A DNA stretch of 22,845 bases from DAOVGZ01 sp964477815 (lineage in GTDB: Bacteria; Babelota; Babeliae; Babelales; Vermiphilaceae): NCBI GenBank assembly GCA_964477815.1, contig CAYZEO010000017.1, positions 1 through 22,845 of the forward strand, written 5' to 3'. The translations under genes were made by a program, and so were the position numbers. The stretch's first letter is position 1. Each line of letters opens with the position of its first letter. The notes under the pieces are model-generated. The model did no database searches and was not told the origin of the DNA. It saw nothing but the letters and a program-made list of their open reading frames with translations. Below, piece by piece: positions 1 through 7,968 of the stretch.

Positions 1-85
1 ATAAACAGGGGGGTATTCAGATATTTAAATTCCAGTAAAATGAGCTTTAGAAGAAAAAACCTCAACTTTCATGGGAAAATAACCG
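1..85. other. Upstream flank, no gene seen
   Basis: The first 85 bases hold no supported coding region. AGGGGGG near the left edge (about 7-13) looks like the strong ribosome sites seen before exported-protein genes in this window, but no start codon and open frame follow it at a usable distance. Confidence 0.3.
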
Positions 86-826
86 ATGCGTACGATCAAT
101 TCACGCCAGAATCCTCGGATTAAAGCTCTGGCAGCACTTAAAAAGCCAAAAGGCCGGCGAGATCAGGAAAAATTCTTGGCCGAAGGCCTGCGAGTCGTTT
201 CTGCCATGGTTGAAGCTGGATGGCAGCCATTGGAGTTATTGGTCACTGAAGCATCACTTAAAAAAGCACAAAATCTCGTCCCAGAAAAGCTTATTACCCT
301 TGTGACACAACCTGTTATGGAAAAACTGAGTCAGTCAAGTACACCAAGCGGCATGCTTGCTGTTTTTAAACTCCCCAAAAAGCCAAAAACTGAAAAACTG
401 GGACCGGGTATTGTACTTGCGCAAATTGCAGACCCAGGAAATATGGGAACACTCATAAGAACTACTGCTGCGATGGGATTTAATTCGGTTGTTGTAGTTG
501 AAGGAGCTGATCCGTGGTCACACAAAGTTGTTCAGGCCTCTGCGGGTGCACTTGCACAAGTTTCTCTTTTTTGTTGGTCGTGGGAAAAATTACTGAAAAA
601 CAAAGGGGACAAAGAACTGGTCGCACTGGTAACTATAGGAGGACAAGCTCCCGAAAAACTGAAAAACAAAAACTGTTTACTTATTGTCGGCAATGAAGCT
701 CACGGCATTCCACCAGAATGGATAAAAACATGCGACAAAAAAATAACCTTGCCCATCTCGAACAAGGTTGAAAGTCTTAATGCAGCCGTTGCCGGCTCAA
801 TCGCTTTGTTTTTAATCAGACCCTAA
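86..826 (+). CDS. SpoU/TrmH-family RNA 2'-O-methyltransferase
   Basis: Probable S-adenosylmethionine-dependent ribose methyltransferase acting on rRNA or tRNA in the cytoplasm. All three SpoU motifs are visible in 246 residues: motif 1 around residues 116-131 (DPGNMGTLIRT, with the conserved Asn119 and Arg125), motif 2 at 202-208 (GNEAHGI) and motif 3 at 222-235 (LPISNKVESLNAAVA). These form the trefoil-knot SAM site. Residues 1-95 match the N-terminal substrate-binding domain of the RlmB/TrmH-like branch (SRQNPRIKAL near the start and an EGLR segment at 33-36). The ATG start has only a weak ribosome site. The stop touches the stop of the convergent gene that follows. Family is certain; the exact target nucleotide cannot be told from sequence alone. 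Confidence 0.93.
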   Translation: MRTINSRQNPRIKALAALKKPKGRRDQEKFLAEGLRVVSAMVEAGWQPLELLVTEASLKKAQNLVPEKLITLVTQPVMEKLSQSSTPSGMLAVFKLPKKPKTEKLGPGIVLAQIADPGNMGTLIRTTAAMGFNSVVVVEGADPWSHKVVQASAGALAQVSLFCWSWEKLLKNKGDKELVALVTIGGQAPEKLKNKNCLLIVGNEAHGIPPEWIKTCDKKITLPISNKVESLNAAVAGSIALFLIRP

Positions 827-2212
827 TCACGCAAACCTTGCAGCTACATCGATAAAATGTTGTGCAGACTTTTTGAGCGTTCGTTCTTGCGTTTCAAAAT
901 CAACACTGTATAAACCATACCGATCCGAATAGGTTCCCCATTCATAGTTGTCCATAAGTGACCAATAAAAATAGCCCCGAACATCGACACCGCTTTTAAT
1001 TGACTCAGAAAGCGCGTACAGATAACGTTTTAGAAAAAGATCTCGATCCTGCTCATCTTCCAATGGAGCAATGCCATTTTCCGTCACGTAAATTGGAATA
1101 TTTAATTTGCTTGCAACAGATTTTGACAACTCCCTCAACGCTCTATACAACCCTTCTGCGTAAATGGTGTGGTCTTCCTTGCGCACCTTTTTTTCACCCG
1201 GATACGCAGACCTACCAAATCCTTTTACACCTGCATGGGAATAGTAACTCAATGCAACAAAATCAAGAGACTGAGGCGCATCAGAATTTTTGTGAGTCAC
1301 GTTCACCATAAATGGTATTCGTGCTTTGAGCTTGCCCGTGGTAAAAAAATTATAAAACAGTTTATTGGTGAGATTTTTCCCCATAAAAGAGAAAAGCTTT
1401 GCAAATATATCCCAACTGTGAACTGGATCAAGCTGATATATCGTTTTGGTAATCCCTATTTTTGATTGACCTCCACCGGGCATTGATTTAAGTTTTTTGT
1501 ACACGCGAACGTGCGCTTCCAACACATTTTTCATCACCTCGATAGCAAGCTGCTTATTTTTTTTGTATGGCGGTTTCATCCCAACACCATAACTAGGCAT
1601 CGCATAACCGGTCGGCGAACTGAACGTAATCCATAAATGAACTCGGTTGCCAAGTCTTTCGAAAAGTTTTGCGGCAAATCGAACAAAATATTTGATGTTT
1701 TCCATTTTTTCAAACGCGCCCTTTTGTGCAAACCAAAGAGGCTCTGAGTAATGATGAATCGTAACAACGGGGCAAATACCATTTCTGAGCAGCTCATCAC
1801 ATACCTCGGCATAATGCTGCAAGGAAAGTTCATCAAAAACCCCCTCCTGCGGCTCCACTTTGCTCCACTCGATTGAAAATCGGTATGAATTTGCCCCTAC
1901 ATCCTTGATCAGCTGGACATCATCTTTGTATCGGTTCCAGTGATCGCAAGCCTCACTGCTCAACTCCGGCATCCAAAAATCACCATTTTTTTTTCTGGTT
2001 ACCCGCTCGTGCTCGCACCATTGGTTATTTTTACAGCCACCCTCAACTTGATAAGCCGAAGTAGCCACACCAAACAGAAAGTTTTTTGGAAAATACAGAT
2101 CAAATGGATCAATGATATTCCAGTCCCATCTCAACACAGCGATGACCGATAAAGGCATCAGAAGCAAAAATACAGCGAAAAACCTTTTTGCAGGCATCTT
2201 GGGAAAAGTCAT
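827..2212 (-). CDS. Exported glycoside hydrolase family 1 protein lacking the acid/base Glu
   Basis: A full-length (461 aa) GH1 (beta/alpha)8-barrel protein with an N-terminal signal anchor (hydrophobic residues about 11-27). Glycone-site residues are present: Gln55 in QVEGG, His153-His154, and Glu424-Trp425. The nucleophile is Glu378 in TENG. The acid/base motif, normally T-F-N-E-P, reads T-F-S-S-P at 196-200, so the catalytic Glu is Ser199; the codons are AGT TCG, not a one-base slip from Asn-Glu. Family members usually hydrolyse beta-glucosides or beta-galactosides. This one may be slow, need an external base as plant myrosinases do (they carry Gln here), transfer sugars, or only bind them. 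The ATG has AGGGAG eight bases upstream. No frameshift is visible and the rest of the fold is intact. Confidence 0.9.
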   Translation of the reverse strand: MTFPKMPAKRFFAVFLLLMPLSVIAVLRWDWNIIDPFDLYFPKNFLFGVATSAYQVEGGCKNNQWCEHERVTRKKNGDFWMPELSSEACDHWNRYKDDVQLIKDVGANSYRFSIEWSKVEPQEGVFDELSLQHYAEVCDELLRNGICPVVTIHHYSEPLWFAQKGAFEKMENIKYFVRFAAKLFERLGNRVHLWITFSSPTGYAMPSYGVGMKPPYKKNKQLAIEVMKNVLEAHVRVYKKLKSMPGGGQSKIGITKTIYQLDPVHSWDIFAKLFSFMGKNLTNKLFYNFFTTGKLKARIPFMVNVTHKNSDAPQSLDFVALSYYSHAGVKGFGRSAYPGEKKVRKEDHTIYAEGLYRALRELSKSVASKLNIPIYVTENGIAPLEDEQDRDLFLKRYLYALSESIKSGVDVRGYFYWSLMDNYEWGTYSDRYGLYSVDFETQERTLKKSAQHFIDVAARFA

Positions 2213-2253
2213 CCTAAAAACTCCCTAAAAAACTCATTCAATCAGCTTTATTG

Positions 2254-2282
2254 ATTATTCAGTTGGAATTTCAGTGTAACAA
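2254..2282 (-). promoter_or_regulatory. Putative sigma-70 promoter for the GH1 gene
   Basis: On the minus strand TTGTTA (2277-2282) and AATAAT (2254-2259) are separated by 17 bases and lie upstream of the GH1 start. They match 4/6 and 5/6 of the -35/-10 consensus. In an A+T-rich genome such matches arise by chance, so this is a moderate call. Confidence 0.4.
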
Positions 2283-2344
2283 AGGGGCCGATTGAGCACA
2301 AAAGGCCCATCAGCTCGACACATTACCCTACCCCTTGCATAATC

Positions 2345-2372
2345 TGAATTTTTTGCCAAATTGAAATATAAT
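2345..2372 (+). promoter_or_regulatory. Putative promoter (perfect -10) for the metallophosphatase gene
   Basis: A perfect TATAAT at 2367-2372 lies 35 bases before the GTG start at 2408. The -35 region at the proper distance (TGAATT near 2345) is weak. An inverted repeat GGGCC...GGCCC lies further upstream (about 2284-2310) and could be an operator or the end of a divergent transcript; nothing else shows its role. Confidence 0.45.
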
Positions 2373-2407
2373 AAGATGATTGAAAAATTAAAATGGAGGC
2401 TTTTGCC

Positions 2408-3883
2408 GTGAAAAAGAAAAATATTGTACTCTCACTCTGCCTACTAGCTTTTTGCCCGATATCATTTGGCATGAAAAAAAACATAAAAAGTGGAGCGGAA
2501 AGCTTTGAAATCATTAAAAAAAGCTTGCTACAAAAAAATTTCGAAAAAACCTATGAAATGAGAACTCATTTTTGGCAACTTGTCAACGAATTCACAAAAA
2601 AAAGAACTGAGAAACTGGATAACGCCAAGTGGCTAGGAAAGAAAGATTGGAAAAAAAACAATTATATTGTCCAAAAACTTACACTAAACGCTGAAAAAGA
2701 GCCTGTTGTAAAATTTATGACCGACATTCATGGTTATGCCAAACCACTTGTAAATATTATGGAAATCTGGCAAAAGGAAGGGTTCATAGACAAAAAGAAC
2801 CCTTTCAAGATTAAAAAGAAAAATGGATACATCGTATTTTTAGGTGATTATACCGACCGTGGGAAAAGAGGAATGGAAGTACTTTCAATTGTAATGCAGC
2901 TTTACCTTAACAATCCTGATCAAGTTGTTGTTATTCGAGGAAATCATGAAGATTGCTCTATTAACTCGAGTTATGGTTTTGCTAATGAATTTAAAACAAA
3001 TGTCAATGAAAAAAATATACAAAATATGTACAACACATTAACATGCATGTGCTACCTCACTTGGGAAGACAAAGCGATCTTATGCACACACGGCGGGCCA
3101 GACCTCCGGTATAACGCAAAAAACTTGCTAGCCAATAAAACAGCTACTTACGAATTGGTTGATAAAGAGAAAAAAATCAAAGATAATTTAACAAAAGATT
3201 TTTATAATAGCTTATTATCAGATAATACAGCTTCACAACATCATCTAGAAGATCTTCAATATTATAAAGAAATACTTCATTGCTCATGGACAATGTTCCA
3301 TGATTTACCTTTCTTTTACGATCGAGAGAATATGCAAGCCTACTTAAGCCCTAGAATATTGAAAAGTTATCTCAAACAGAACTCAACAAAAAAAATAAAA
3401 ATAAACGCTATTATTCGTGGACACCAACATGCAGATTTTTATAGTAGAATAAAAAAAGGAAATGGCGCATACGTATTATGGCAAGATAAGCAGTTCAAAA
3501 AAAATGGAACTCTCTCCCTAAATGAGCTCAACAATCATGAGAAAAAATTTTGCATCTTTTTCACTAAAAACCAATTCAAGCCTGTTGTCATCACAGTCGG
3601 CAGTATTATCGGCAATAAAGTTGTTGAATCAAAAAAAACAGTACTAGGTTTACAACTAAAAAATGAACCTCAAAGCTCTTTCTTTTTTGTAAGAACAAAT
3701 TGGAACCAACCAATCAATAGACCTAAGGAAAACAAAAAGCTAATAAAAATAAAAACTCAAAATCAGAAACAACAATCAAAACTTAAAAAGGTGTTTTTGT
3801 ACACTTTCGGTACCATTGGACTTGGAGTCATCAGTTATGGGATCTACAAATTAGCTTTATGGTTAAGGAAAAAAAGAAGCTAA
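2408..3883 (+). CDS. Exported PPP-type metallophosphatase with C-terminal membrane anchor
   Basis: A calcineurin-like phosphoesterase of the PPP (Ser/Thr phosphatase-like) type. Counting from the GTG start, the metal and phosphate motifs are: TDIHG (105-109), GDYTDRG (146-152), RGNHE (177-181), THGG (227-230) and IRGHQH (336-341). These match the GDxHG, GDxxDRG, GNHE, HGG and RGH signature of the family. The first 21 residues are a signal peptide ending near PISFG. The last 30 residues contain one membrane helix followed by RKKRS, so the catalytic domain should face outside the inner membrane. The start at 2408 is chosen over the in-frame ATG at 2393 because GGAGG (2395-2399) sits eight bases before the GTG and overlaps that ATG. 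The substrate is unknown; a phosphoprotein or nucleotide is possible. The 3' end overlaps the convergent hydrolase gene by 21 bases. Confidence 0.87.
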   Translation: MKKKNIVLSLCLLAFCPISFGMKKNIKSGAESFEIIKKSLLQKNFEKTYEMRTHFWQLVNEFTKKRTEKLDNAKWLGKKDWKKNNYIVQKLTLNAEKEPVVKFMTDIHGYAKPLVNIMEIWQKEGFIDKKNPFKIKKKNGYIVFLGDYTDRGKRGMEVLSIVMQLYLNNPDQVVVIRGNHEDCSINSSYGFANEFKTNVNEKNIQNMYNTLTCMCYLTWEDKAILCTHGGPDLRYNAKNLLANKTATYELVDKEKKIKDNLTKDFYNSLLSDNTASQHHLEDLQYYKEILHCSWTMFHDLPFFYDRENMQAYLSPRILKSYLKQNSTKKIKINAIIRGHQHADFYSRIKKGNGAYVLWQDKQFKKNGTLSLNELNNHEKKFCIFFTKNQFKPVVITVGSIIGNKVVESKKTVLGLQLKNEPQSSFFFVRTNWNQPINRPKENKKLIKIKTQNQKQQSKLKKVFLYTFGTIGLGVISYGIYKLALWLRKKRS

Positions 3884-4732
3884 AGATTCAACATCTGGTT
3901 GGCACAAAGAAAATTCGGCCTCTCCGCGATCGGCACAATCTGAATCGTGTGGGAGGCCATACTTTTTGTTAAATGCGTGCAACACCTCTTTATATTTTGA
4001 GGCTTCTGGGCCAAATACCAACTTTGAGTGTTCCCCCTCATTCAAAACGAGCAAATGCGCGTGATTATGTCCTGTTTTACGAAGTTTTTTGTACAATCTG
4101 ATTGTTCCTTGCGCAGGAACAAGCTTGTCTTCTTTAGAGCACACAATTAAAACAGGAAGATCCTTGGGAAAATTTTGAACAACATCTATCGGTCTTACAC
4201 CATCACGTTTGTATTTTCGAAAAACCCACGGAAGCGCGTGTTTCGCAAATTTTGTTAGCCCGGGAAACCAACCAAGATGAAGTCGCTTTTTTATCAGGCA
4301 ATTCACAACGCTGTCCATACAATCAAATGGTGATTCTAAAATTGCGGCCTTTACCTGCGGCAAATCACGGGTCCCCAATAACGTCGCTATCGTTGCAGCA
4401 CCACGAGAAAGACCAACAAGAAAAATTTCATCGCACAAAGCAACCATAGTCTGGCAAGCTTGATAGAGCGTGTTTATATCTTTTTTTTGGGCAAGGTTTG
4501 CCTGCCTAAGACTAATCTTGTTGTTGCGCGCATCGGGAAAACTAAATGAAATAAGCTGACAGGGGAAAAAATCTTTGTAGTTATCAACTTGCGTTTTAAA
4601 ATCCCAAAATCCATGAGCAAAAACACCAACCGGCCTTTCAAATTTGCTAATATCCGTCAAAAACGGACTGGCCAAACCAAAGCAAATTAACGGCACCCAG
4701 AAAAAAATTGATTTACTCCACGATTTCTGCAT
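3863..4732 (-). CDS. Exported alpha/beta-hydrolase
   Basis: A 289-residue serine hydrolase of the alpha/beta-hydrolase fold. The nucleophile elbow GLSRG places Ser109. Asp202 (CSKEDKLVP) and His235 (EGEHSKL) complete the likely triad in the right order and spacing. HGFWD at 40-44 fits the oxyanion-hole region. A hydrophobic stretch at residues 9-25 after two lysines looks like a signal peptide or anchor, so the enzyme probably works in the envelope. The ATG at 4732 follows AGGGTGGA at a usable distance. The family covers lipases, esterases and peptidases, and the substrate cannot be inferred. The C-terminal codons overlap the end of the metallophosphatase gene on the other strand. Confidence 0.82.
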   Translation of the reverse strand: MQKSWSKSIFFWVPLICFGLASPFLTDISKFERPVGVFAHGFWDFKTQVDNYKDFFPCQLISFSFPDARNNKISLRQANLAQKKDINTLYQACQTMVALCDEIFLVGLSRGAATIATLLGTRDLPQVKAAILESPFDCMDSVVNCLIKKRLHLGWFPGLTKFAKHALPWVFRKYKRDGVRPIDVVQNFPKDLPVLIVCSKEDKLVPAQGTIRLYKKLRKTGHNHAHLLVLNEGEHSKLVFGPEASKYKEVLHAFNKKYGLPHDSDCADRGEAEFSLCQPDVESLASFFP

Positions 4733-4818
4733 GATTCCACCCTACATTTTCCCCAACCTATCCCTCTTTTTCAGTTTGCCAAAACGCATCCAAAAAAGAA
4801 AGAGCTCATGATGTCTTC

Positions 4819-4847
4819 TTTACATGACCTTCGAGCTCAGGTAGCTT
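4819..4847 (+). promoter_or_regulatory. Possible promoter with paired GAGCTC sites upstream of the permease
   Basis: TTTACA (4819-4824, 5/6 of the -35 consensus) and TAGCTT (4842-4847, a poor -10) are 17 bases apart and about 50 bases before the permease start. GAGCTC occurs at 4802-4807, just upstream of the -35, and again at 4833-4838, inside the spacer. This arrangement would suit a regulator, but no regulator is seen and the -10 is weak. Confidence 0.3.
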
Positions 4848-4894
4848 AGTCCAATAGAAGGCCTTTATCGCTCTGAAAAACACGGAGAATTACC

Positions 4895-6214
4895 ATGTCC
4901 GAACAACGTGTCATATCGTTGCCTGCAGCTATTCTTATCAATATCAACATCATGCTCGGCGCTGGCATTTTTTTAAACACAATCAGAACTGCAGGATCAG
5001 CCGGAATTTTAAGTAGTCTTGGATATATAATCGTGGGCATACTGATGTTCCCCCTGGTTTTGTCGATTGCACGATTGACGAACATGCACCCGGACGGAGG
5101 GTTTTATGCTTTTGGAAAACATGAAATTTCACCATTCGCCGGCTTTATAAGTGCTTGGAGTTATTTTATCGGCAAACTTGCTTCCGGCGCGTTGATGATT
5201 CACTTTTCCCTCGCATTGGTCCAACACCTTATTCCCTTTTTTCAACAATTTCATTTGCTCACTCTCGATTTTGTAGTAATCGGCATGTTTGTACTACTCA
5301 ACATGCTTAACCTCAAAGCGGGAAGCAGAATTCAAACAATGTTCACCATATTAAAATTAATTCCAATCACATTTGCAATTTTTGTTGGAATATACCTATT
5401 CCAAGGATCAAATCTCTCTGCAAGCCACAGAATTTGGTCCGGTATTCCCTCAATTTTGCCATTTTTGTTTTACGCAACTATGGGCTTTGAAGCTGCTTGC
5501 CTCTTGTGCAACAAAATGAAAAATCCCGAACGAGATGCCCCGCGAGCAATTTTAATTTCTTATGGTATTGCATTGAGTATTGCAGCTCTGTATCAATTTG
5601 CATTTTACGGAGCAGTTGGAGCTGCTCTTACAAAACTTTCATCATTGAGCGGAAGTTACTTAGCAGCGTTCCCTGCACTATTAAAAAAATTATTGCCAAC
5701 CTCTCCTGTTCTCTTTGCAAAGCTGAAAGGGATTTTACATCTAGCTCTCGCCTCTTCTGCACTTGGCGGAGCATACGGAATAATGTTTAGCAACACGTGG
5801 AACTTGCATACTCTTGCAAAAAATAATCATCTGTTTTTCAAAAAACTGTTCACCTGGCTCAACAGATATTCAATACCAATTGCTTGTGTTGTTGTTGAAG
5901 GAATTATTTATGTCACGTATCTATTTGTTAGTGGTGGATCACAAAATGCACTACAACCTCTCAGTTCGTTAGGCGTTGTTCTTGCCTACACGATGAGTGT
6001 CGTTGCTCTTTTAATCGCAAAAATAAAAAGACCAAACATCAAAACACCTTTATGGCTACCAGTACTAGGCTTGCTTAATTGCTCTATCTTCATCATTGCA
6101 TGTTTTGCGGGACTCGTTCAAAAAGGATTTTCTTCATTAATAACATTTGCTGTATTACTGACATTTGGTGCGATTATGTTTTTTGCAACGGAAAGAAAAC
6201 CCGCTCAGTCTTAA
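4895..6214 (+). CDS. APC-family amino-acid permease
   Basis: A 439-residue polytopic inner-membrane protein with about twelve hydrophobic segments. The first helix carries the unwound substrate-site motif typical of the APC (amino acid-polyamine-organocation) superfamily, here LGAGIFL at about residues 21-27. A second family hallmark is the GFEAACLLCNKMKNPERDAPRA segment near residues 197-218, where a glutamate precedes a cytoplasmic NPERDxPRA loop that is highly conserved in these transporters. It probably imports or exchanges amino acids, which fits an organism that feeds on host metabolites; the substrate is not readable. GGAG lies nine bases before the ATG. The superoxide dismutase gene starts 21 bases after the stop, so the two are probably co-transcribed. 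Confidence 0.88.
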   Translation: MSEQRVISLPAAILININIMLGAGIFLNTIRTAGSAGILSSLGYIIVGILMFPLVLSIARLTNMHPDGGFYAFGKHEISPFAGFISAWSYFIGKLASGALMIHFSLALVQHLIPFFQQFHLLTLDFVVIGMFVLLNMLNLKAGSRIQTMFTILKLIPITFAIFVGIYLFQGSNLSASHRIWSGIPSILPFLFYATMGFEAACLLCNKMKNPERDAPRAILISYGIALSIAALYQFAFYGAVGAALTKLSSLSGSYLAAFPALLKKLLPTSPVLFAKLKGILHLALASSALGGAYGIMFSNTWNLHTLAKNNHLFFKKLFTWLNRYSIPIACVVVEGIIYVTYLFVSGGSQNALQPLSSLGVVLAYTMSVVALLIAKIKRPNIKTPLWLPVLGLLNCSIFIIACFAGLVQKGFSSLITFAVLLTFGAIMFFATERKPAQS

Positions 6215-6235
6215 AATTTTTTCTGAGGGAACTTG

Positions 6236-6919
6236 ATGAAAAAATATTGGACACTATTCTTACTGTGTATTGTGGTATATTCAACCGCCAGCAAAAAGCA
6301 AAAAATAGAAAAAATGATCAGTCAAAAAAAAGTGAGAAAAATGCCATTCAAACTTTCCCAACTCCCTTACAAAAAAAATGCGCTTGAACCATACATCAGC
6401 AAAGAAACTGTAGAGTACCATTACGACAAGCACCATCAAGGATATGTTAACAAACTGAATAAGCTTATTGAAGGTACTGATTTAGCTGGTAAAACATTAG
6501 AAAACATAATCCTGCAAACAACCGACCAGGCAACCTACAACAATGCAGCACAAGTTTTTAATCATACTTTCTACTGGAACTGTTTATCACCTCAAGGAGG
6601 TGGTAAACCGACGGGCAAAATTGCACAGTTAATCGAAAAAAAATTTGGATCTTTTGAAAACTTTAAAGAAAAATTCACCAACGCAGCTCTATCACTGTTC
6701 GGCTCTGGGTGGGTTTGGCTTGTTAAAAAAGAAGATGAAACAATTGAAATAAAAAAAACATCGAATGCTGGATGCCCACTTTCGAGTGGAGAGAAACCAT
6801 TATTGACCTGTGACGTCTGGGAGCACGCGTACTATATCGACTATCGAAATGTACGCAAAAATTACATAGACCGCTGGTGGAACATTGTTAACTGGGAATT
6901 CGTAAATAAGAACCTATAA
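6236..6919 (+). CDS. sodB: Fe-type superoxide dismutase with N-terminal export signal
   Basis: Converts superoxide to peroxide and oxygen. Counting from ATG 6236, the metal ligands are His62 (EYHYDKHH), His110 (NHTFYWN), Asp193 and His197 (DVWEHAYY). The glutamine in NNAAQVFNH (Gln106) is in the N-terminal-domain position typical of iron rather than manganese enzymes. Unlike cytoplasmic SodB, the protein has about 36 extra N-terminal residues with a signal-peptide-like hydrophobic core (residues 5-18) followed by a basic linker. GAGGGA lies five bases before ATG 6236; the TTG at 6233 is also in frame. A second in-frame ATG at 6341 (MPFKLSQLPY) is exactly where ordinary SodB starts and has a faint GTGAG before it. 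The enzyme is probably periplasmic, and a cytoplasmic form from the inner start is possible. Confidence 0.93.
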   Translation: MKKYWTLFLLCIVVYSTASKKQKIEKMISQKKVRKMPFKLSQLPYKKNALEPYISKETVEYHYDKHHQGYVNKLNKLIEGTDLAGKTLENIILQTTDQATYNNAAQVFNHTFYWNCLSPQGGGKPTGKIAQLIEKKFGSFENFKEKFTNAALSLFGSGWVWLVKKEDETIEIKKTSNAGCPLSSGEKPLLTCDVWEHAYYIDYRNVRKNYIDRWWNIVNWEFVNKNL

Positions 6920-6925
6920 AAAACA

Positions 6926-7810
6926 GTGAAACGAACCCTCATAATCGCAACGCTACTCTTTGTTACGTCCGCTCAAGGCATGAGAACAAATTTATTCAGC
7001 ATGGACCGAGAGCCAAAAAAAATTTTAGAAGTGGCAACTGAAATTTTGCAAAAAAAAGCTCTTTTTGTACCACAAAAGCTTGCTCTTTTGAGCATCGTGT
7101 GTAATAAAGGCAAACAGATTGGATTTATAGAGCCACTTATATATCTGATAAGTATGAGCCAAAAAAAGATTCCCCAAAAATCATCTTACGGTAAAATTTC
7201 AATAGATATTCCTAAATATAAATTTTTGCCAAAAACACGAATGCTATTTGTTTGCACACTCCCACCCTCTAGGTATATTCCACAAAAATTTTTAGTTTCG
7301 AAAACAAATATCAATAACGTAAATCTTGTTGGAAAGATGACAACACCAATAGTGGCGAGATTAACAGCCCTTAAAAAGGGACCTAAAAAAAATAAGCCTT
7401 CTTTTGACTTTAAACTCACAATCAACAAAAAAAAATCAGAAAAAACAGATCTTTCCAAGCTGACCATACAAACAGGAAACCTGCACCTAAAACAGTTAGA
7501 CAACCTAGAAAACAACCTCCTGAAATGGAAAAAAGATAGCATAAACTACTTGAGAATGCTCAATGACAAAAGTCTTTGTAACAAAATCAGAAGGTATATC
7601 GACAAAAATATAAAAAACAAAAAAAATAAGAACATTCTATACAACTGGCTCTACAAAAATAGCTTGCATATAAAATATCGACTATGCTTTATTGATGAAG
7701 CCCTTAAAGTGGTGTCAAAAAACAAACAGATCGACTTCAAAAAACTTTATTCATCACAAAAAAACAATCAGTTTCTCAGCTCCATGGTAAAAATATTTTT
7801 TTCAAACTGA
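6926..7810 (+). CDS. Exported Lys-rich protein of unknown function
   Basis: I do not recognise this 294-residue protein. It starts at a GTG six bases after the superoxide dismutase stop, with no clear ribosome site of its own, so translation is probably coupled. Residues 1-18 form a clean signal peptide ending in SAQG, followed at once by Met-Arg. The mature part has a helical segment (about 30-80), a probable beta-rich stretch (about 95-175) and a strongly basic helical C-terminal half rich in Lys, Asn and Tyr. No catalytic motif, repeat or further membrane segment is visible. Base use is even more A-rich than in the upstream permease. It may be a fast-evolving lineage-specific exported protein. 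Confidence 0.72.
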   Translation: MKRTLIIATLLFVTSAQGMRTNLFSMDREPKKILEVATEILQKKALFVPQKLALLSIVCNKGKQIGFIEPLIYLISMSQKKIPQKSSYGKISIDIPKYKFLPKTRMLFVCTLPPSRYIPQKFLVSKTNINNVNLVGKMTTPIVARLTALKKGPKKNKPSFDFKLTINKKKSEKTDLSKLTIQTGNLHLKQLDNLENNLLKWKKDSINYLRMLNDKSLCNKIRRYIDKNIKNKKNKNILYNWLYKNSLHIKYRLCFIDEALKVVSKNKQIDFKKLYSSQKNNQFLSSMVKIFFSN

Positions 7811-7968
7811 CTGACCCTATACCTCCATATAATTTTACGCTGAAAATAGAACAATCTCCCATTATCGATTTTCTCCGTCCATAGCACGCTTTTGCAAAAA
7901 AAAAATTTTTGTGAGACCATTAATTTTCTAATAAAACTTTGAAATACCCAAAAAACAGGGGAGCCGTC

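Noticed and set aside
1..40. AGGGGGG leader resembling the start regions of exported genes
   Set aside because: The expected ATG position reads ATA and the frame closes within a few codons. It might be a decayed start, but this cannot be shown.
4830..4890. tRNA-like bits (TTCGAGCTC and GGTAGCTTAG) before the permease
   Set aside because: They occur in the wrong order (T-loop-like before D-arm-like), and no acceptor stem or anticodon arm can be formed.
7186..7542. 118-codon minus-strand frame within the unknown exported gene
   Set aside because: It is Phe/Leu/Val-rich as expected for the complement of Lys/Asn/Glu codons, and the + strand frame has a signal peptide and operon context.
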